NCBI GenBank assembly: GCA_907163345.1
Contig: CAJQUN010000924.1
Coordinates: 62,001 to 126,000 of the forward strand
DNA: 64,000 nt
Reading direction: 5' to 3'
From: Haberlea rhodopensis
Lineage: Eukaryota; Streptophyta; Magnoliopsida; Lamiales; Gesneriaceae
Position numbers and translations under genes: made by a program. Of the stretch, positions 1-11,500 are shown piece after piece. The notes beneath the pieces are model-generated. The model made no database searches. It was not told where the DNA came from and worked only from the letters and a program-made list of their open reading frames with translations. How positions within the stretch are numbered: position 1 is the stretch's first letter; the number at the start of each line of letters is the position of its first letter.

Positions 1-946
1 AAGTCAATTATATCCTTGAGGTGGGCAAATGCACCTAAATAATAACATAGGGTGTAATCTGCACATAAAATTAGAAAGTCAATTTGACATAGTTTTATCC
101 CCTCTATGGTTTCGATCTACGTGGTTTGAAAATAGACAATACGCCCTATGATTTGTAATTATGTGCAAAATTAGGGGTTGGTTGATTCGGATACCGACCG
201 AACTAATTTTGAAAAACCGAAATAATCGAATTTTTTTGGCAATAACCAAATCGACAGAAATTTTTTTAAAAATCGAATTAACATAACCGAACAAATCATC
301 AGTTCATTAAGCCGGTAACCGAATTAATCGATATTTTTTTAACAAAATTAAAAAAATGAGATAACTTGATTTGAAAAACACGAAACAAATAAAAATAAAA
401 CAAACAAAAGAATGAGATAAACCGATTTAAAAAAATAAAAATAAAAATGTTTAAATAAATTTAAAAGTTAATTCGGTTAATCGAACCATATTTTAAAATG
501 AAAACCAAAACGAGACAAATTAAAAGAATTTTTTTAAAATTCAAAAATTAATTTTATAATTAATTCGGTTTAACCGAAATTTTGTCCATCCATATACAAT
601 ACTTCTTCCTAAACGAGACTATTTTGGTCACGAGAAATCAAAAAATTCTGAAATTTTGGAGGGATACATTGAGTTATATTTTACAAATTACGAGTAGAGT
701 ATAAAATATTTATTTACAAACTATAATGTGTAACATGCCAATTAAAGATACTACATTGATAAATTGCTGGACTAGAAAGTCATCCAACATCAAGATATTT
801 TTTTGAGCAATCTCAATATATGATAACTCTCAAAACTACCGCAGTTCAATAAAAATTGACATTAATGCCCTCATATTCCCTTCAAGACTTTTCTAAGTGA
901 CTTCTGAACCGACCAATTTCTTTGCGCCTCCTTTATATTAAATAAT
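1..946. other. AT-rich intergenic DNA with CGGTTAACCG-like palindromes
   Basis: No coding region is supported here. Between about 180 and 600 there are several copies of short motifs such as ttcggttaa, ccgaattaatcg and cggtttaaccga on both strands. This looks like the remains of a palindromic interspersed repeat, but no ends or target duplication could be set. The 600-946 stretch may include decayed 5' LINE sequence. Otherwise I see nothing in it. Confidence 0.35.
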
Positions 947-1411
947 ATGAAGAGAGGAACTTTTGATCATTGTGCTACATTGACTGCTGATATTTCTCTT
1001 GATGAAATTCGTACTGTCTTGTTTGATATTGATGATATGAAAACACCGGGTCCTGATGGATTCAACTCGCGCTTATTTAAAGAGTCTTTGCCCATTATTA
1101 ATGTCTTGCTTATTAATGATGTTACTGTATTTTTCGGATCATGTTGCTTATTGAAACAGCTAAATCATGCCATCTATCAACCCAGCGCAAGGGGCATTTG
1201 TCAAAGGGCATTCTATTGCTGACAATATACATCTTCCTCAGGAGCTACTCCACAAATACAACAGAAAGCTCATCTCCCCCTTGACACATTCTCAAGGTTG
1301 ACTTGCTAAAGGCTTTTGACACAGTGGATTGGGCTTTTCTTCGAGAGGCTCACATCGGCCTTGGTTTTCTAAGACGATTTATTGGTTGGATAATGGAGTG
1401 TGTGACTACAA
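947..1411 (+). pseudogene. L1-type LINE reverse transcriptase, N-terminal part
   Basis: This is the start of a non-LTR (L1-like) reverse transcriptase domain. It reads TFDHCATLTADISLDEI, then the conserved block MKTPGPDGFN, then after a frame change the block PSINPAQGAFVKGHSIADN and KGFDTVDWAFLRE. These are the first RT blocks of plant L1 ORF2 proteins. No endonuclease domain lies upstream, so the copy is 5' truncated, and frameshifts and stops make it dead. The reading stops at V-T-T (1402-1411), where Tekay-1 is inserted. The rest of the domain resumes at 11865: removing the insert and one copy of the tacaa TSD restores the frame as V-T-T-T-S-Y-S-I-S-V-N-G-G. Confidence 0.85.
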
Positions 1412-1880
1412 TGTAAGGCCTCACTAGTCTAGTTATCTTAATTGACATTTTTAGAGTTAACTTTTTCCACAAAAGTTTAAGTGAAAAGAAAGACTTAATG
1501 GAGTTCATAACTTCATTACATTCCATATACAAAATGTTTAGATGACAACAAAATACTGGAGTACTTCCCATATTTTAAAATCTCATGGTACTTCTTAAGC
1601 AGCTTGACTTTATCTTGGCCTTACTTCTTCCAAAAGGTTACACTCGCCTCCTGCTCCTACAGGAACAACTTCAACAAATATGAGTATAACGATAACAATC
1701 AAGTACCAACAATATAAGTTGAGCAACAATACAATTATAAAATACTTCGTACTCAATTCATCTGTCCTGTTTTGTCCTCCAATTGTCCCTATCTTTCACA
1801 ATTATAATTCCTATCAAGTTATATAAAGTAACGTATATGATCAATGTTTATCATTCCAGGTACTTCTAGTTTATTACAAT

Positions 1881-2142
1881 TAGCGGCACTTTGACCCCGC
1901 TCAAATATTCAACATTGGCACTTTGATCCCACTGTATATATAGTGGCACTTTGAACTCCACTATATTAGCGGCCCTTTAACCCCCCTCAAATACGCATCA
2001 GTGGCACTTTGACCCCACTGTGCTTATATAGTAGTACTTTGAACCCCACTATACTAGCGGCCCTTTAACCCCGCTCAAATACGGATCAGTGGTGTTTTGA
2101 CCCAACTGTGCTTATATAGTGGCACTTTGAACCCCACTATAG
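1881..2142. repeat. Three tandem 86-88-bp sub-repeats in the Tekay-1 LTR
   Basis: Units start at 1881, 1967 and 2055, each with tagcggc at the start. Each unit holds two to three copies of GGCACTTTGAACCCC-like blocks plus a TATATA core (ctgtatatatagtgg, gcttatatagtag, gcttatatagtgg). Read on the minus strand this gives ACTATATAAGC, a TATA-like box repeated once per unit. Confidence 0.8.
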
Positions 2143-2390
2143 CAATATAACTAACGACAATTCAACGCTTCAGTCAATGTATTATCGTTCAGCTCACAAC
2201 TATTAAACCATTTTCTATCAATACTTGTACGTTTACCACATACCTTAATTATCCGGAAGTTTGAAATCAAGTTAGCCTCTTCGTAATCCTGATGCTCTAG
2301 AGGGATCTACAAACAATGATACAATATTATTTATCATAAATTACCATTTTCCAAATCCTCAAGACTTAGCAAAAATTTTCAAAATTTTTC

Positions 2391-2718
2391 GAGCCGCGAT
2401 CGATCGCGCTCCATTCACTGATCGATCTCGAGCATGAAGCTGGTAAAATTTATGTGTCACGCGATCGATCGCGAGGTTTCGATCGATCGCGAGATCCTAT
2501 TCCGCAAAAAAATGGTTATGTTGGAACCGAAGAGGGGGGTGAATGAGGTCATTGGCTACTTTAGCGTTTACAAAAGAATTTGCAAAAAGTCGAGTTAGCC
2601 GCGATCGATCGCGCTCCATTCACCGATCGATCTCGAGCATGAAGCCGGTAAAATTTATGTGTCACGCGATCGATCGTGAGGTATCGATCGATCGCGAGAC
2701 CCTATTCCGCAAAAAAAT
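2391..2718. repeat. Tandem duplication (about 203 bp) spanning the Sire-1 / Tekay-1 junction
   Basis: The block from gccgcgatcgatcgcg through gcaaaaaaa(t)tggtta occurs twice (about 2394-2518 and 2597-2723). The two copies are separated by a 74-80-bp fragment of the Sire-1 LTR end (about 2519-2594, tgttggaaccgaagag...gtcgagtt). The duplicated unit therefore already contained the inserted LTR terminus, so the duplication happened after Sire-1 inserted. Each copy has four GCGATCGATCGC-type palindromes. Confidence 0.8.
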
Positions 2719-2742
2719 TGTTATGTTGGAACCGAAGAGGGT

Positions 2743-2764
2743 GGGGGGGGGGGGGGGGGGGGGG
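2743..2764. repeat. Homopolymer run of 22 G
   Basis: A G run near the end of the Sire-1 3' LTR, where the other copies have only 5-7 G (for example aagagggggggtgaatg near 6637). Either slippage expansion or an assembly error. Confidence 0.8.
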
Positions 2765-3514
2765 CGAATGGGGTTCCTTGGCTACTTTAGCGTTTAAAAA
2801 TGAATTTGCAAAAAGTCGAGTTTGCGCTGCGGAAGACTTGATGTCAATCGACAAGTAAACAAAATGAATAAATAAATAAATGCGTAAAGTAAATAAAACA
2901 ATAAAGAACACGAGAATTTGTTATAGAAGTTCGGCGATGAACCGCCTATGTCTCCTCTTCCCGGCTAGAAAACGTTTAGCCGAGGTTCCACTAGAACAAT
3001 TTTGATCTTGGCCTTAAGGGCTCCAAGTTAGCCACAACACACTCTTCACGAGTCACACACTCTTCACGAGTCTTCTTGGCCTTAAGGGCTCCAAGGATAG
3101 CCACACACAACTCTTCCCGAGTTACCCACACTCTTCACGACTCTTCTTGGCCTTAAGGGCTCCATGGATAGCCACACAAACTTGCACCGACTTCACTTGT
3201 TGATGACTTATACAATTTCCAACTTACGTCGATATTGGAGGACCTTACAATAAGTCAAATACTACCTTCACGGTGTAACGACATGAATAACACAAGTTCT
3301 TCACACAAGAAATAAATTACAAACTCCAATACAACACAAATGTATGATGTTTGCAATGCTAGAATCAATTTGAATGAGCAAAGCTTTCTTGTCGTTTATA
3401 GACTTGTTTCTTCTTATCAAAATGCTCCAAAACATCCATATTTATAGTGTAGAAGGCCCCCAAGGCTCCTACTAGCCGTTGCTACACATAAGGTTTGAAT
3501 CACTCGTCAATCAC

Positions 3515-3845
3515 CTCAGCCATCGCCTCGGGCGATCATCATCGCCACGCACCAACGGTCAAAATCTCCACTGATCGCCTCAGGCGATGTCCCGATCGCC
3601 TCAGGCGATCGATACCAAAAATCAATGCCGTAGCTTCGGTTGCTCATAAATTTTCATCACCTCAAACGATCACTTCATTGCCTCAAACGATCCATGCATC
3701 GCCTCAGGCGTTCTACCCATCGCCTCGGGCGATCTCTCCATGAGCGCGGTCCTCGGCGTCGCTTCAGTCGATGTGCGGGGCGAAGTCTCCCTTGGCTGCC
3801 GTCGCCTGGGGCGATGATCACCATCGCCTGGGGCGATCTGCCCGA
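3515..3845. repeat. U3 palindrome array of Sire-1 3' LTR
   Basis: About a dozen copies of ATCGCCTCAGGCGAT and variants (cgcctcgggcgat, cgcctggggcgat, tgcctcaaacgat) lie in 330 bp directly upstream (minus strand) of the TATA box. Most can fold as 6-bp stems with a 3-base centre. The 5' LTR has the same array at about 7390-7690 with fewer copies. Confidence 0.85.
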
Positions 3846-4117
3846 TGCCTTGCACATTTGATTTTCTTCAACCAATCCACTTTTCAACCATCCTAATCTT
3901 GTTTCTTGAACTTTTGGTGACCATCAAAGTTGTAACTTATCCTCTTAGCTACGCATGAACACCAAAATCTTCTAAATCGAATATGTTTACCATCTCATCA
4001 TGTACACTAAGTAGACACATTAGTATAACAAACACAAGTTTTGTTGATCATCAAAACTCATAAATAATTCGGAGATAAATTAAGCATTAAACTCAACAAT
4101 GTGTTTAAGGCTCAACA

Positions 4118-4345
4118 ATCTCCCCCTTTTTGATGATCACAAAACTTGATAAACTTGAAGATGTAATATGCATGAAATATGAGTAAACAAAACTCCCCCT
4201 TAACAAATGCATAGCACATACAAGTTGTACTAAGTAAAGCATAAAATGCTCTCCCCCTCAAACCATGCATAACTCTCCCCCTCAAACCATGCATGAATAG
4301 AGCTTCAAGTTTATTACAAAATTCTCCCCCTTTTTGTGATAATCA
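4118..4345 (-). promoter_or_regulatory. Cascade of polypurine tracts before Sire-1 3' LTR
   Basis: Five ctccccct-type tracts (about 4119, 4192, 4250, 4272, 4322) read as AGGGGGAG on the minus strand. The one touching the LTR is the plus-strand primer site; the others are upstream copies. Multiple PPTs are a known hallmark of Sireviruses, which supports the lineage call. Confidence 0.75.
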
Positions 4346-4975
4346 AAAAGTACAAAGTTCACATAACCATAACATAAATTATATGTTGACACATAGCCAT
4401 ATTCTAACAATTAGCACATGTTCCTTATCAAGCATGTAAAAGCCATAACAAGCACAATACTAAATCATTGAGAGGAAGACAACCATGCGTTAAAGACAAT
4501 CAACAATGAATTCTAAATGTTCAAAGTGTGCATATGTTCTATTACAATTCATGCACTCATGCCCAATAGACATTAAATTTCTCAATGCATCATTATAAAC
4601 ATTTGATAAGTTAATGAGAGTAAAAACATTGAGGCCATAGAAACAAAGAAAATTATGAAAATCTTAAGCCTAGATTGAGCATCTAAACAAATGAAGCATG
4701 CTTAATCACATTTAATTATATTGCACATTTCATATTCAAATGAACACATGGCACATCAAGATATTTACCATAAGCATACATCATGCATTAAAACAATTTA
4801 AATATTCATATGCTAAGGGGAAATGCAATTTACTATCAATAAATATTGAGCTTCGTAATTTATTGGTCACAATTAATTTGTGCCAATGAAATTTTTCATT
4901 GCTCTTTTTAAATGCACAATGGTAATTCTCAAAATAAATTTACCTTGGATGATAAGAATGAATTCATATCATCGG
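4346..4975. other. Non-coding internal spacer of Sire-1
   Basis: AT-rich, no open frame. Its sequence (for example gcacaaattaattgtgacc and gcatgatgtatgctta on the minus strand) matches the same spacer in Sire-2 at 23100-23640. It is therefore a conserved part of the element where pol would normally be. Confidence 0.7.
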
Positions 4976-6575
4976 TCATTTACCTCGCACTTCCTCTATT
5001 GTGGTGCATTTGATGGTTTCCTCCCTTGAGGTGGTAGTGCCTTCATCCTCTCTCCCTTTGTTGTTCCTACAAAACAAATTTTTGATTGAAGGTTCTTTGT
5101 TACCCATTTGATTTTTGGATCCTTATGGGTTAGCTTTCATCGATGCCTTTGGAATCCATTTCCACCTCTTGTTTGGTTTGTATTGATTTTTAACAACTCT
5201 ACATTTGTTTCTTGTATGACCAACCTTACAACAATAAGTGCAAGTAGGTGAATTATGCTTAGCTTTAGCCAACAAGCTTGAAAATGTTTTAGATTTGCTT
5301 GAAAAGCCTAGTCCGGCTTTATCGAAGCTACAACGTTGCAAGCCAAGCAATTCATTCATCTTTAGACTACTATCACTAAATTTGGCAAAAGATGTCTTTA
5401 AATCATGCACTTGATTTTTCAAAGTAAAATTTTCTTCTTCCTTCTTAGCCAAGTCTAGCTTAAGCAATTTATTGCTCTTCTTGGTTCTACCAAGACAATC
5501 AATGAGTTCATTATATGCATTAAGTAATTCATCATAAGAAGATACATCATCATTATCCTCTTCATCTTCATCATCAAGAGCCATTAGACAAAGATTCGCT
5601 ACTTCTTCTTCATCGGAGTCAAATCACTCCATGTGGCCATTAGCCCTTTCTTCTTCCCCTTGTCATCATTTTTCTTCCTAGGACATTCATTAGCATAATG
5701 ACCTTTATATTGACAATTATAACATGTTACCTCTTGTTTGGAATCATGTTTGGTGGCACCGGAGGTCTTTGGCTTGTTGTATTTGTTGTAGAATTTCTTG
5801 AACTTTCTTGTGAACAAGATCATCTCTTCATCATCTTCATCATCGGTTTGTTCTTTCCTTCCGACCAAGGCTATCCCATTTCTTATGGATCTATCTTCCT
5901 CCTTTATTCCCTTCCGGGTTGACACTTCAAGCTCATGGGTCACCAATGTTCGATGGAGTTCATAAAGATCATATGAAGCACTATCTCCTTTATTGGATTC
6001 GATGATGGCCGTCCTCTTGGCATCCCATTCTTGTGGTAAGGCTCTAAGGGCTCTTCCATATTTGCTTTGGATGATACTTCTCACCAAGTTGGGCAAGCTC
6101 ATTGATGATTTGAGTGAGCCTTCTAAACATTGAATCAATGTTTTCTCCGGACTCCATCTCAAAGGTTTCATACTTGAGTTTTCAATAGATCAATCTTTGT
6201 CTCCTTCACTTGATTGGTGCCCTCATGACAAATTTGCAATTTGTCCCAAATTTTCTTTGTGGTTGAGCACATCGAGATCCGGTTGTACTCCTTCATATCT
6301 AAAGCACAATGCAAAATATTAATAGCATTAGCATTTTGAGATATTAAAATCATATCCGCTCTTGTAAAATCGTCCATTTCTTTGGGAACATTCCTTCCCC
6401 CAACTTCCTTCGAAGGAATATGTGGACATTTTACAATTATCTTCCAAAGGTCATAATCTAGGGATTGGATATATAGACAAATTATATTCTTCCAATATCC
6501 CTAGTTATCTCCCGTGAAGAGCGGAGGTCGATTGGTCGATTGACCTTGTGCAAACTCATTTGCTAGATTAGCCAT
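4976..6575 (-). pseudogene. Sirevirus-type gag (broken)
   Basis: Gag packages the element RNA into particles. The start is the ATG at 6575 (MANLANEFAQGQSTNRPPLF), shortly after the PBS. The capsid part continues through DDFTRADMILISQNA and WDKLQICHEGTNQVKETK. A first zinc knuckle CYNCQYKGHYANECP lies near 5720, then acidic and lysine-rich coiled-coil sequence, then a second knuckle CTYCCKVGHTRNKC near 5225, ending at about 4976. Stops and frameshifts (including a stop soon after FTGDN) make it non-functional. It is close to Sire-2 gag in length and motifs. No protease motif follows. Confidence 0.85.
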
Positions 6576-6608
6576 AGAGAATTTTGATTTAAAAATAAAA
6601 AATCAAAT

Positions 6609-6621
6609 GGCTCTGATACCA
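6609..6621 (-). promoter_or_regulatory. Primer-binding site of Sire-1
   Basis: TGGTATCAGAGCC on the minus strand, two bases after the 5' LTR. It matches the 3' end of plant initiator tRNA-Met. Confidence 0.9.
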
Positions 6622-6623
6622 CT

Positions 6624-7961
6624 TATGGAACCGAAGAGGGGGGGTGAATGAGGTTCCTTGGCTACTTTAGCGTTTTAAAATGAATTTGCAAAAAGTCGAG
6701 TTTGCGCTGCGGAAGACTTGATGTCAATCGACAAATAAACAAAATGAATAAATAAATAAATGCGTAAAGTAAATAAAACAATAAAGAACATGAGAATTTG
6801 TTATAGAAGTTCGGCGATGAATCGCCTACGTCTCCTCTTCCCGGCTAGAAAACGTTTAACCGAGGTTCCAGTAGAACAATTTTGATCTTGGCCTTAAGGG
6901 CTCCAAGTTAGCCACAACACACTCTTCACGAGTCACACACTCTTCACGAGTCTTCTTGGCCTTAAGGGCTCCAAGGATAGCCACACACAACTCTTCCCGA
7001 GTTACCCACACTCTTCACGAGTCTTCTTGGACTTAAAGGCTCCATGGCTAGCCACACACACTTGCACCGACTTCACTTGTTGATGACTTATACAATTTCC
7101 AACTTGCGTCGGTGTTGGAGGACCTTACAATAAGTCAAATACCACCTTCACGGTGTAACGACACGAAGAACACAAGCTCTTCACACAAGAAATAAATTAC
7201 AAACTCCAATACAACACAAATGTATGAAGTTTGCAATGCTAGAATAAATTTGAATGAGCAAAGCTTTCTTGTAGTTTACAGACTTGTTTCTTGTCATCAA
7301 AATGCTCCAAAACAGCCATATTTATAGTGTAGAAGGCCCCCAAGGCTCCTACTAGCCGTTGCTACACATAAGGCTTGAATCACTCGTCAATCGCCTCAGC
7401 CATCGCCTCGGGGGCGCACAATGGTCAAAATCTCCACTGATCGCCTCAGGCGATGTCCCGATCGCCTCAGGCTATCGATACCAAAAATCAACGCCGTAGC
7501 TTCGGTTGCTCATAAATTTTCATTGCCTCAAATGATCACTTCATCGCCTCAAACGATCCATGCATCGCCTCAGGCGTTCTACCCATCGCCTCAGGCGATC
7601 TCTCCATGAGCGCGGTCCTCGGCGTCGCTTCAGTCAATGTGCGGGGCGAAGTCTCCCTTGGCTGCCATCGCCTGGGGCGATCTGCCCGATGCCTTGCACA
7701 TTTGATTTTCTTCAACCAATCCACTTTTCAACCATCCTAATCTTGTTTCTTGAACTTTTGGTGACCATCAAAGTTGTAACTTATCCTCTTAGCTACGCAT
7801 GAACACCAAAATCATCTAAATCAAATATGTTTACCATCTCACCCTGTACACTAAGTAGACACATTAGTATAACAAACACAAGTTTTGTTGATTATCAAAA
7901 CTCATAAATAATTCGGAGATAGATTAAGCATTAAACTCAATAATGCGTTTAAGGCTCAACA
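6624..7961 (-). repeat. Sire-1 5' LTR
   Basis: 1338 bp, starting at tatggaaccgaag (the terminal tgttgg is mutated) and ending ggctcaaca at the TSD. It differs from the 3' LTR by many substitutions and by deletions in the palindrome array, so the insertion is not recent. Confidence 0.85.
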
Positions 7962-8468
7962 TGTTATTTTTGTGTAAAATCACACCCCAAACAATCAATC
8001 ATTCTTCTACCTCCATAAATTCATAACAACGCCATAGACCCTCAAATTCCTCACTTCAAACTCCAATTGCTACTATCAAAGCAATAATCTAACTTCTAAC
8101 ACAATCAAAATTAAAAATATACACTATAACAACACAGTACACATAAAACTTCCAATATTTACTCACCTTACACAAAATCACCAAAAGTAAGTAAATCCTT
8201 CAAGTTTTCTTCAAAGAGGAAATAGGAGGGTGAAGAAGAAGAGAGATGATATGATATGGTTTTAGTGTGTAGAGTGTGAATACAAATATCACGCTCTTCT
8301 TTCCTTTTTGCACATAAATCCTTCAACTCCAATCACCTTTCAAATTCAATACCATCTAAATGATAATAATTCATTTTCTATCATGCATTTCACTAATCAC
8401 TACTAGTTCATCTCATCATTAAATTGTAAATGTTTACTAATTACATGGTTCATTTTCTAAGTATCACA
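7962..8468 (-). repeat. Tekay-1 3' LTR, proximal part
   Basis: This is LTR sequence from the Sire-1 TSD to the CA end (gtatcaca, 8461-8468). The same terminal bases appear at the far end of the element (11851-11859), which confirms they are the LTR terminus. Confidence 0.8.
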
Positions 8469-8481
8469 TTTCTCCCCTACT
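8469..8481 (-). promoter_or_regulatory. Polypurine tract of Tekay-1
   Basis: AGTAGGGGAGAAA on the minus strand, directly next to the LTR start TGTGATAC. It is the usual plus-strand primer position. Confidence 0.8.
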
Positions 8482-8504
8482 AAAAGAAATTTTGACCCCG
8501 AAAT

Positions 8505-11500
8505 TTAGATGTACTTACCAGCCATAGTGAAGAAACATAAAAGAGACATACCAGAAAACAAATCAGGATAGCGTTGCATCATATATTGCTCTGTCTCCCA
8601 TGTGGCCTCCTCAACACCCCGATTGTCCCACTGAACCTTAAACATCAGAATTGCCTTACTACAAAATTTACGATATGCTCGATCCAAAATTCTAATAGGA
8701 CATTCGGTGTATGATATATTAGAATCCAACTGTATTATGAGGACTGTAATATATGCAACAGATCAGGTTCGTATTTTCTTAACATCGACACATGAAAAAC
8801 ATCATTTATACCAGATAACGAGGGTGGTAAAGCCAATCTATAAGCCAAATCGCAAACTCGTTGCAAGATTTCATGCGGCTCAACATGTCGTGGCGATAAT
8901 TTTCATCTCATGCCAAATTGTACCACGTCTCTGAATGGTGATATTTTCAAGAATACTTTGTCACCAACTTAATTCCAATGGTCATCGATGTTTGTTGGCA
9001 TACACAGCCTGTCTATCTTGTGCCGCTTTCATTTTCCGTATGATGATCTTTACATTTTCCTCCATCTATCAGATCATCTCCTGTCTACCAATAGACATTC
9101 TTCCACATCATCCCAATAGAATGGAGATCTGCAACGTCGTCCATATAAAGCTTCAAACGGAGCCATTTGATTGCTTGCTTGATAAGTGTTGTTGTAAGAA
9201 AACTCAACCATTGGAATGGAATCTTGCCAAGAAGATTCAAACTCTAAGATACAAGCACATAACATATCTTTCAATGTCTGAATCGTGCGTACTGTTTGAC
9301 CATCGGTCTGAGGATGATATATATTTCTCAAACGAGCCTCAATTCCCAGAATTGTTTGTAATTCATTCCAAAAATGAGAAGTAAAACGAGGATCTCTATC
9401 CGAGTCAATTGAAACTAGATTACCTTGAATTCTTACTATCTCTCGAACATACAACTGAGCCATTTTTGAGAAGGTGAAGTTCATACTATAAGGCCACTTT
9501 TGTCAATCTATTCATAATCACCCATATGACATCCAGTATTGTAGCAGCCCTTGACAGATGAGTCACAAAATCCATAGATATATGCTCATATTTCCACATC
9601 GGTACTTCTAAACTTCTTAATTCACCACCAGGCCTCTGTCTCTCTGCCTTTACTAGTTGACATATCAAACATTTTTTTCACAAATTCCGTCACATCTCTT
9701 TTCATTCGTTCAACCAGAATTGAGTACATAGATCCTTATACATTTTCTTACCACCCGGATGAATGTTTAACTTGCTGCAATGAGCCCGTTGCAATAGTTC
9801 ATGACGTAGTCCGACTGTAGCAGGAATTACCCAACGCTTCCTATATCTTAAACCACCATCCTCAGCTATGCTAAAGTCAGACGAATGTCCCTAAGAAATC
9901 AATGCTGCCCATTTATGTATTTCTTCATCTGTCTTTTGAGCTTCTCAAATCTTTTCCAATATATCGGATTCTAGTAGCAATGCAGATACTCGAATAGGTA
10001 ATGTAGACATCTGCCGTCAAATTAGCTCTATTTGGATGGTATTCAATTTCACAATCATAATCCTTCAATAAGTCAATTCACCTCCTTTGTCTCATGTTTA
10101 ACTCCACCCGAGTCAATATATATTTTAAACGTTTATGGTCCGTATATATGGTAAATGATGTACCATATAAATAGTATCTCCAAATCTTCAATGCAAAAAT
10201 GATGGCAGCCAATTCCAAGTCGTGAACTGGATATCTCGTCTCATGTAGCTTTAACTGCCTCGATGCATAATGTCTTGCATTAATACACATCACAGTCCTT
10301 GCAAAGATGCATCCCTATACAAAGCAAAGTTAACCTGATCTTAAGGAATAATTAGTACTGGAGCAGTTGTCAACCGATGCTTCAATTCCTGAAAACTTTG
10401 CTCCCAAACTTCGAACCACTGAAATTTGACTCCTTTCTAAGTTAATTGCGTCAAAGGTTTAGCAATTTTCAAGAATCCTTCGATAAATCGTCTATAGAAA
10501 CCTGTTAAACCGAGAAAACTTCGAATTTCAGGTACTGAGGTAAGTGCAGACCATTGTAATACTGCATCAACTTCTTTGGGTCAGCTGATATGTCATCACT
10601 AGAAATCACATGGCCCAGAAATACTACCATGTCCAACCAAAATTCACACTTGCTGAACTTTGCATACAATTGTTTGTCTCTCAATATCTGCAAGACTGCC
10701 CGTAAATGTGATGCATGCTCGGCCATATCTTTTGAGTATACGAGGATATCATCAATAAACACAATCACAAAACCATCAAGGTATGGTTGAAATACCCGAT
10801 TCATCAAATCCATAAAGACTGTGGGCGCGTTGGTTAATCCGAATGGCATGACCAAGAACTCATAATGCTCGTACCTTGTTCGAAAAGTAATTTTTTGAAT
10901 TTCCTCTTCTCTTACTCGTATTTGGTGATACCCCGAACGTAAGTCGATTTTTGAATAGACAGAAGTCCCCTGCAACTGATCGAATAGATCATCAATTTGA
11001 GGGAGATGATACTTGTTTTTCATTGTTACCTTGTTAAGTTGGCGTAATCAATGCACAGCCGCATAGATCCATTATTCTTCTTCACAAATAAAACTGGAGC
11101 ACCCCAAGGAGATACATTGGGGCGTATATACCCCTTATCAAGAAGATCTTGTAATTAAGCTTTCAATTCTTTTAGTTCGATTGGTGCCATCCGGTAAGGT
11201 GCTCAAGAAATAGAGGACAAACCACGTATTAATTCAGTTTCAAACTCCACCTCGCAAAGCGGCAAAAAACCCAGAATTTCTTCCGGAAAGACATCAACAA
11301 AATCAGCAACTACCGGTATACTCTCTATTTGGATTGCATCCCACTTTTCAGCAATATCAACAGCATAAACAAGATATCCGGTATAACCACGTTCTAGTAA
11401 CCGAGACATTTTGATAGTAGATATTAACGGTATTCGTTAACGAGAACCATTCCCATACAATATACACCGTTCTCCTTTCTCCGATTGGAAACGAACCATT

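Larger units (their letters stand above)
1412..2718 (-). repeat. Tekay-1 3' LTR, distal part
   Basis: This is LTR sequence from the TG end at 1412 up to the Sire-1 insertion; the other part is 7962-8468, giving an LTR of about 1.8 kb. The order and content (a cctacaggaacaac stretch, sub-repeats, then a GCGATCGATCGC palindrome cluster) parallel the longer Tekay-2 LTR. No second copy survives for comparison. Confidence 0.75.
2724..4117 (-). repeat. Sire-1 3' LTR
   Basis: 1394 bp, from TGTTGGAACCGAAG to GGCTCAACA on the plus strand. Read on the minus strand, the order is U3 palindrome array, TATA box CTATAAATA (complement of about 3439-3448), then R/U5 with actcttcacgagt repeats. Confidence 0.88.
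2724..7961 (-). mobile_element. Sire-1: gag-only Sirevirus-like (Ty1/copia) element
   Basis: This is a complete minus-strand element with TSD tgtta at 2719-2723 and 7962-7966. It has LTRs 6624-7961 (5') and 2724-4117 (3'), a PBS at 6609-6621, a gag reading frame and a run of polypurine tracts before the 3' LTR. It has no protease, integrase, RT or RNase H. The gag (two zinc knuckles, long acidic/coiled-coil C-terminal part) is of the SIRE/Maximus type. The internal region has the same layout as Sire-2, so absence of pol is a family trait rather than damage to this copy. Confidence 0.88.

Noticed and set aside
9074..9384. Plus-strand open frame of 149 residues at 8935-9384
   Set aside because: It is antisense to the Tekay-1 integrase core, whose motifs (SDRDPRFTSHFW, YHPQTDGQT) are clear on the minus strand.
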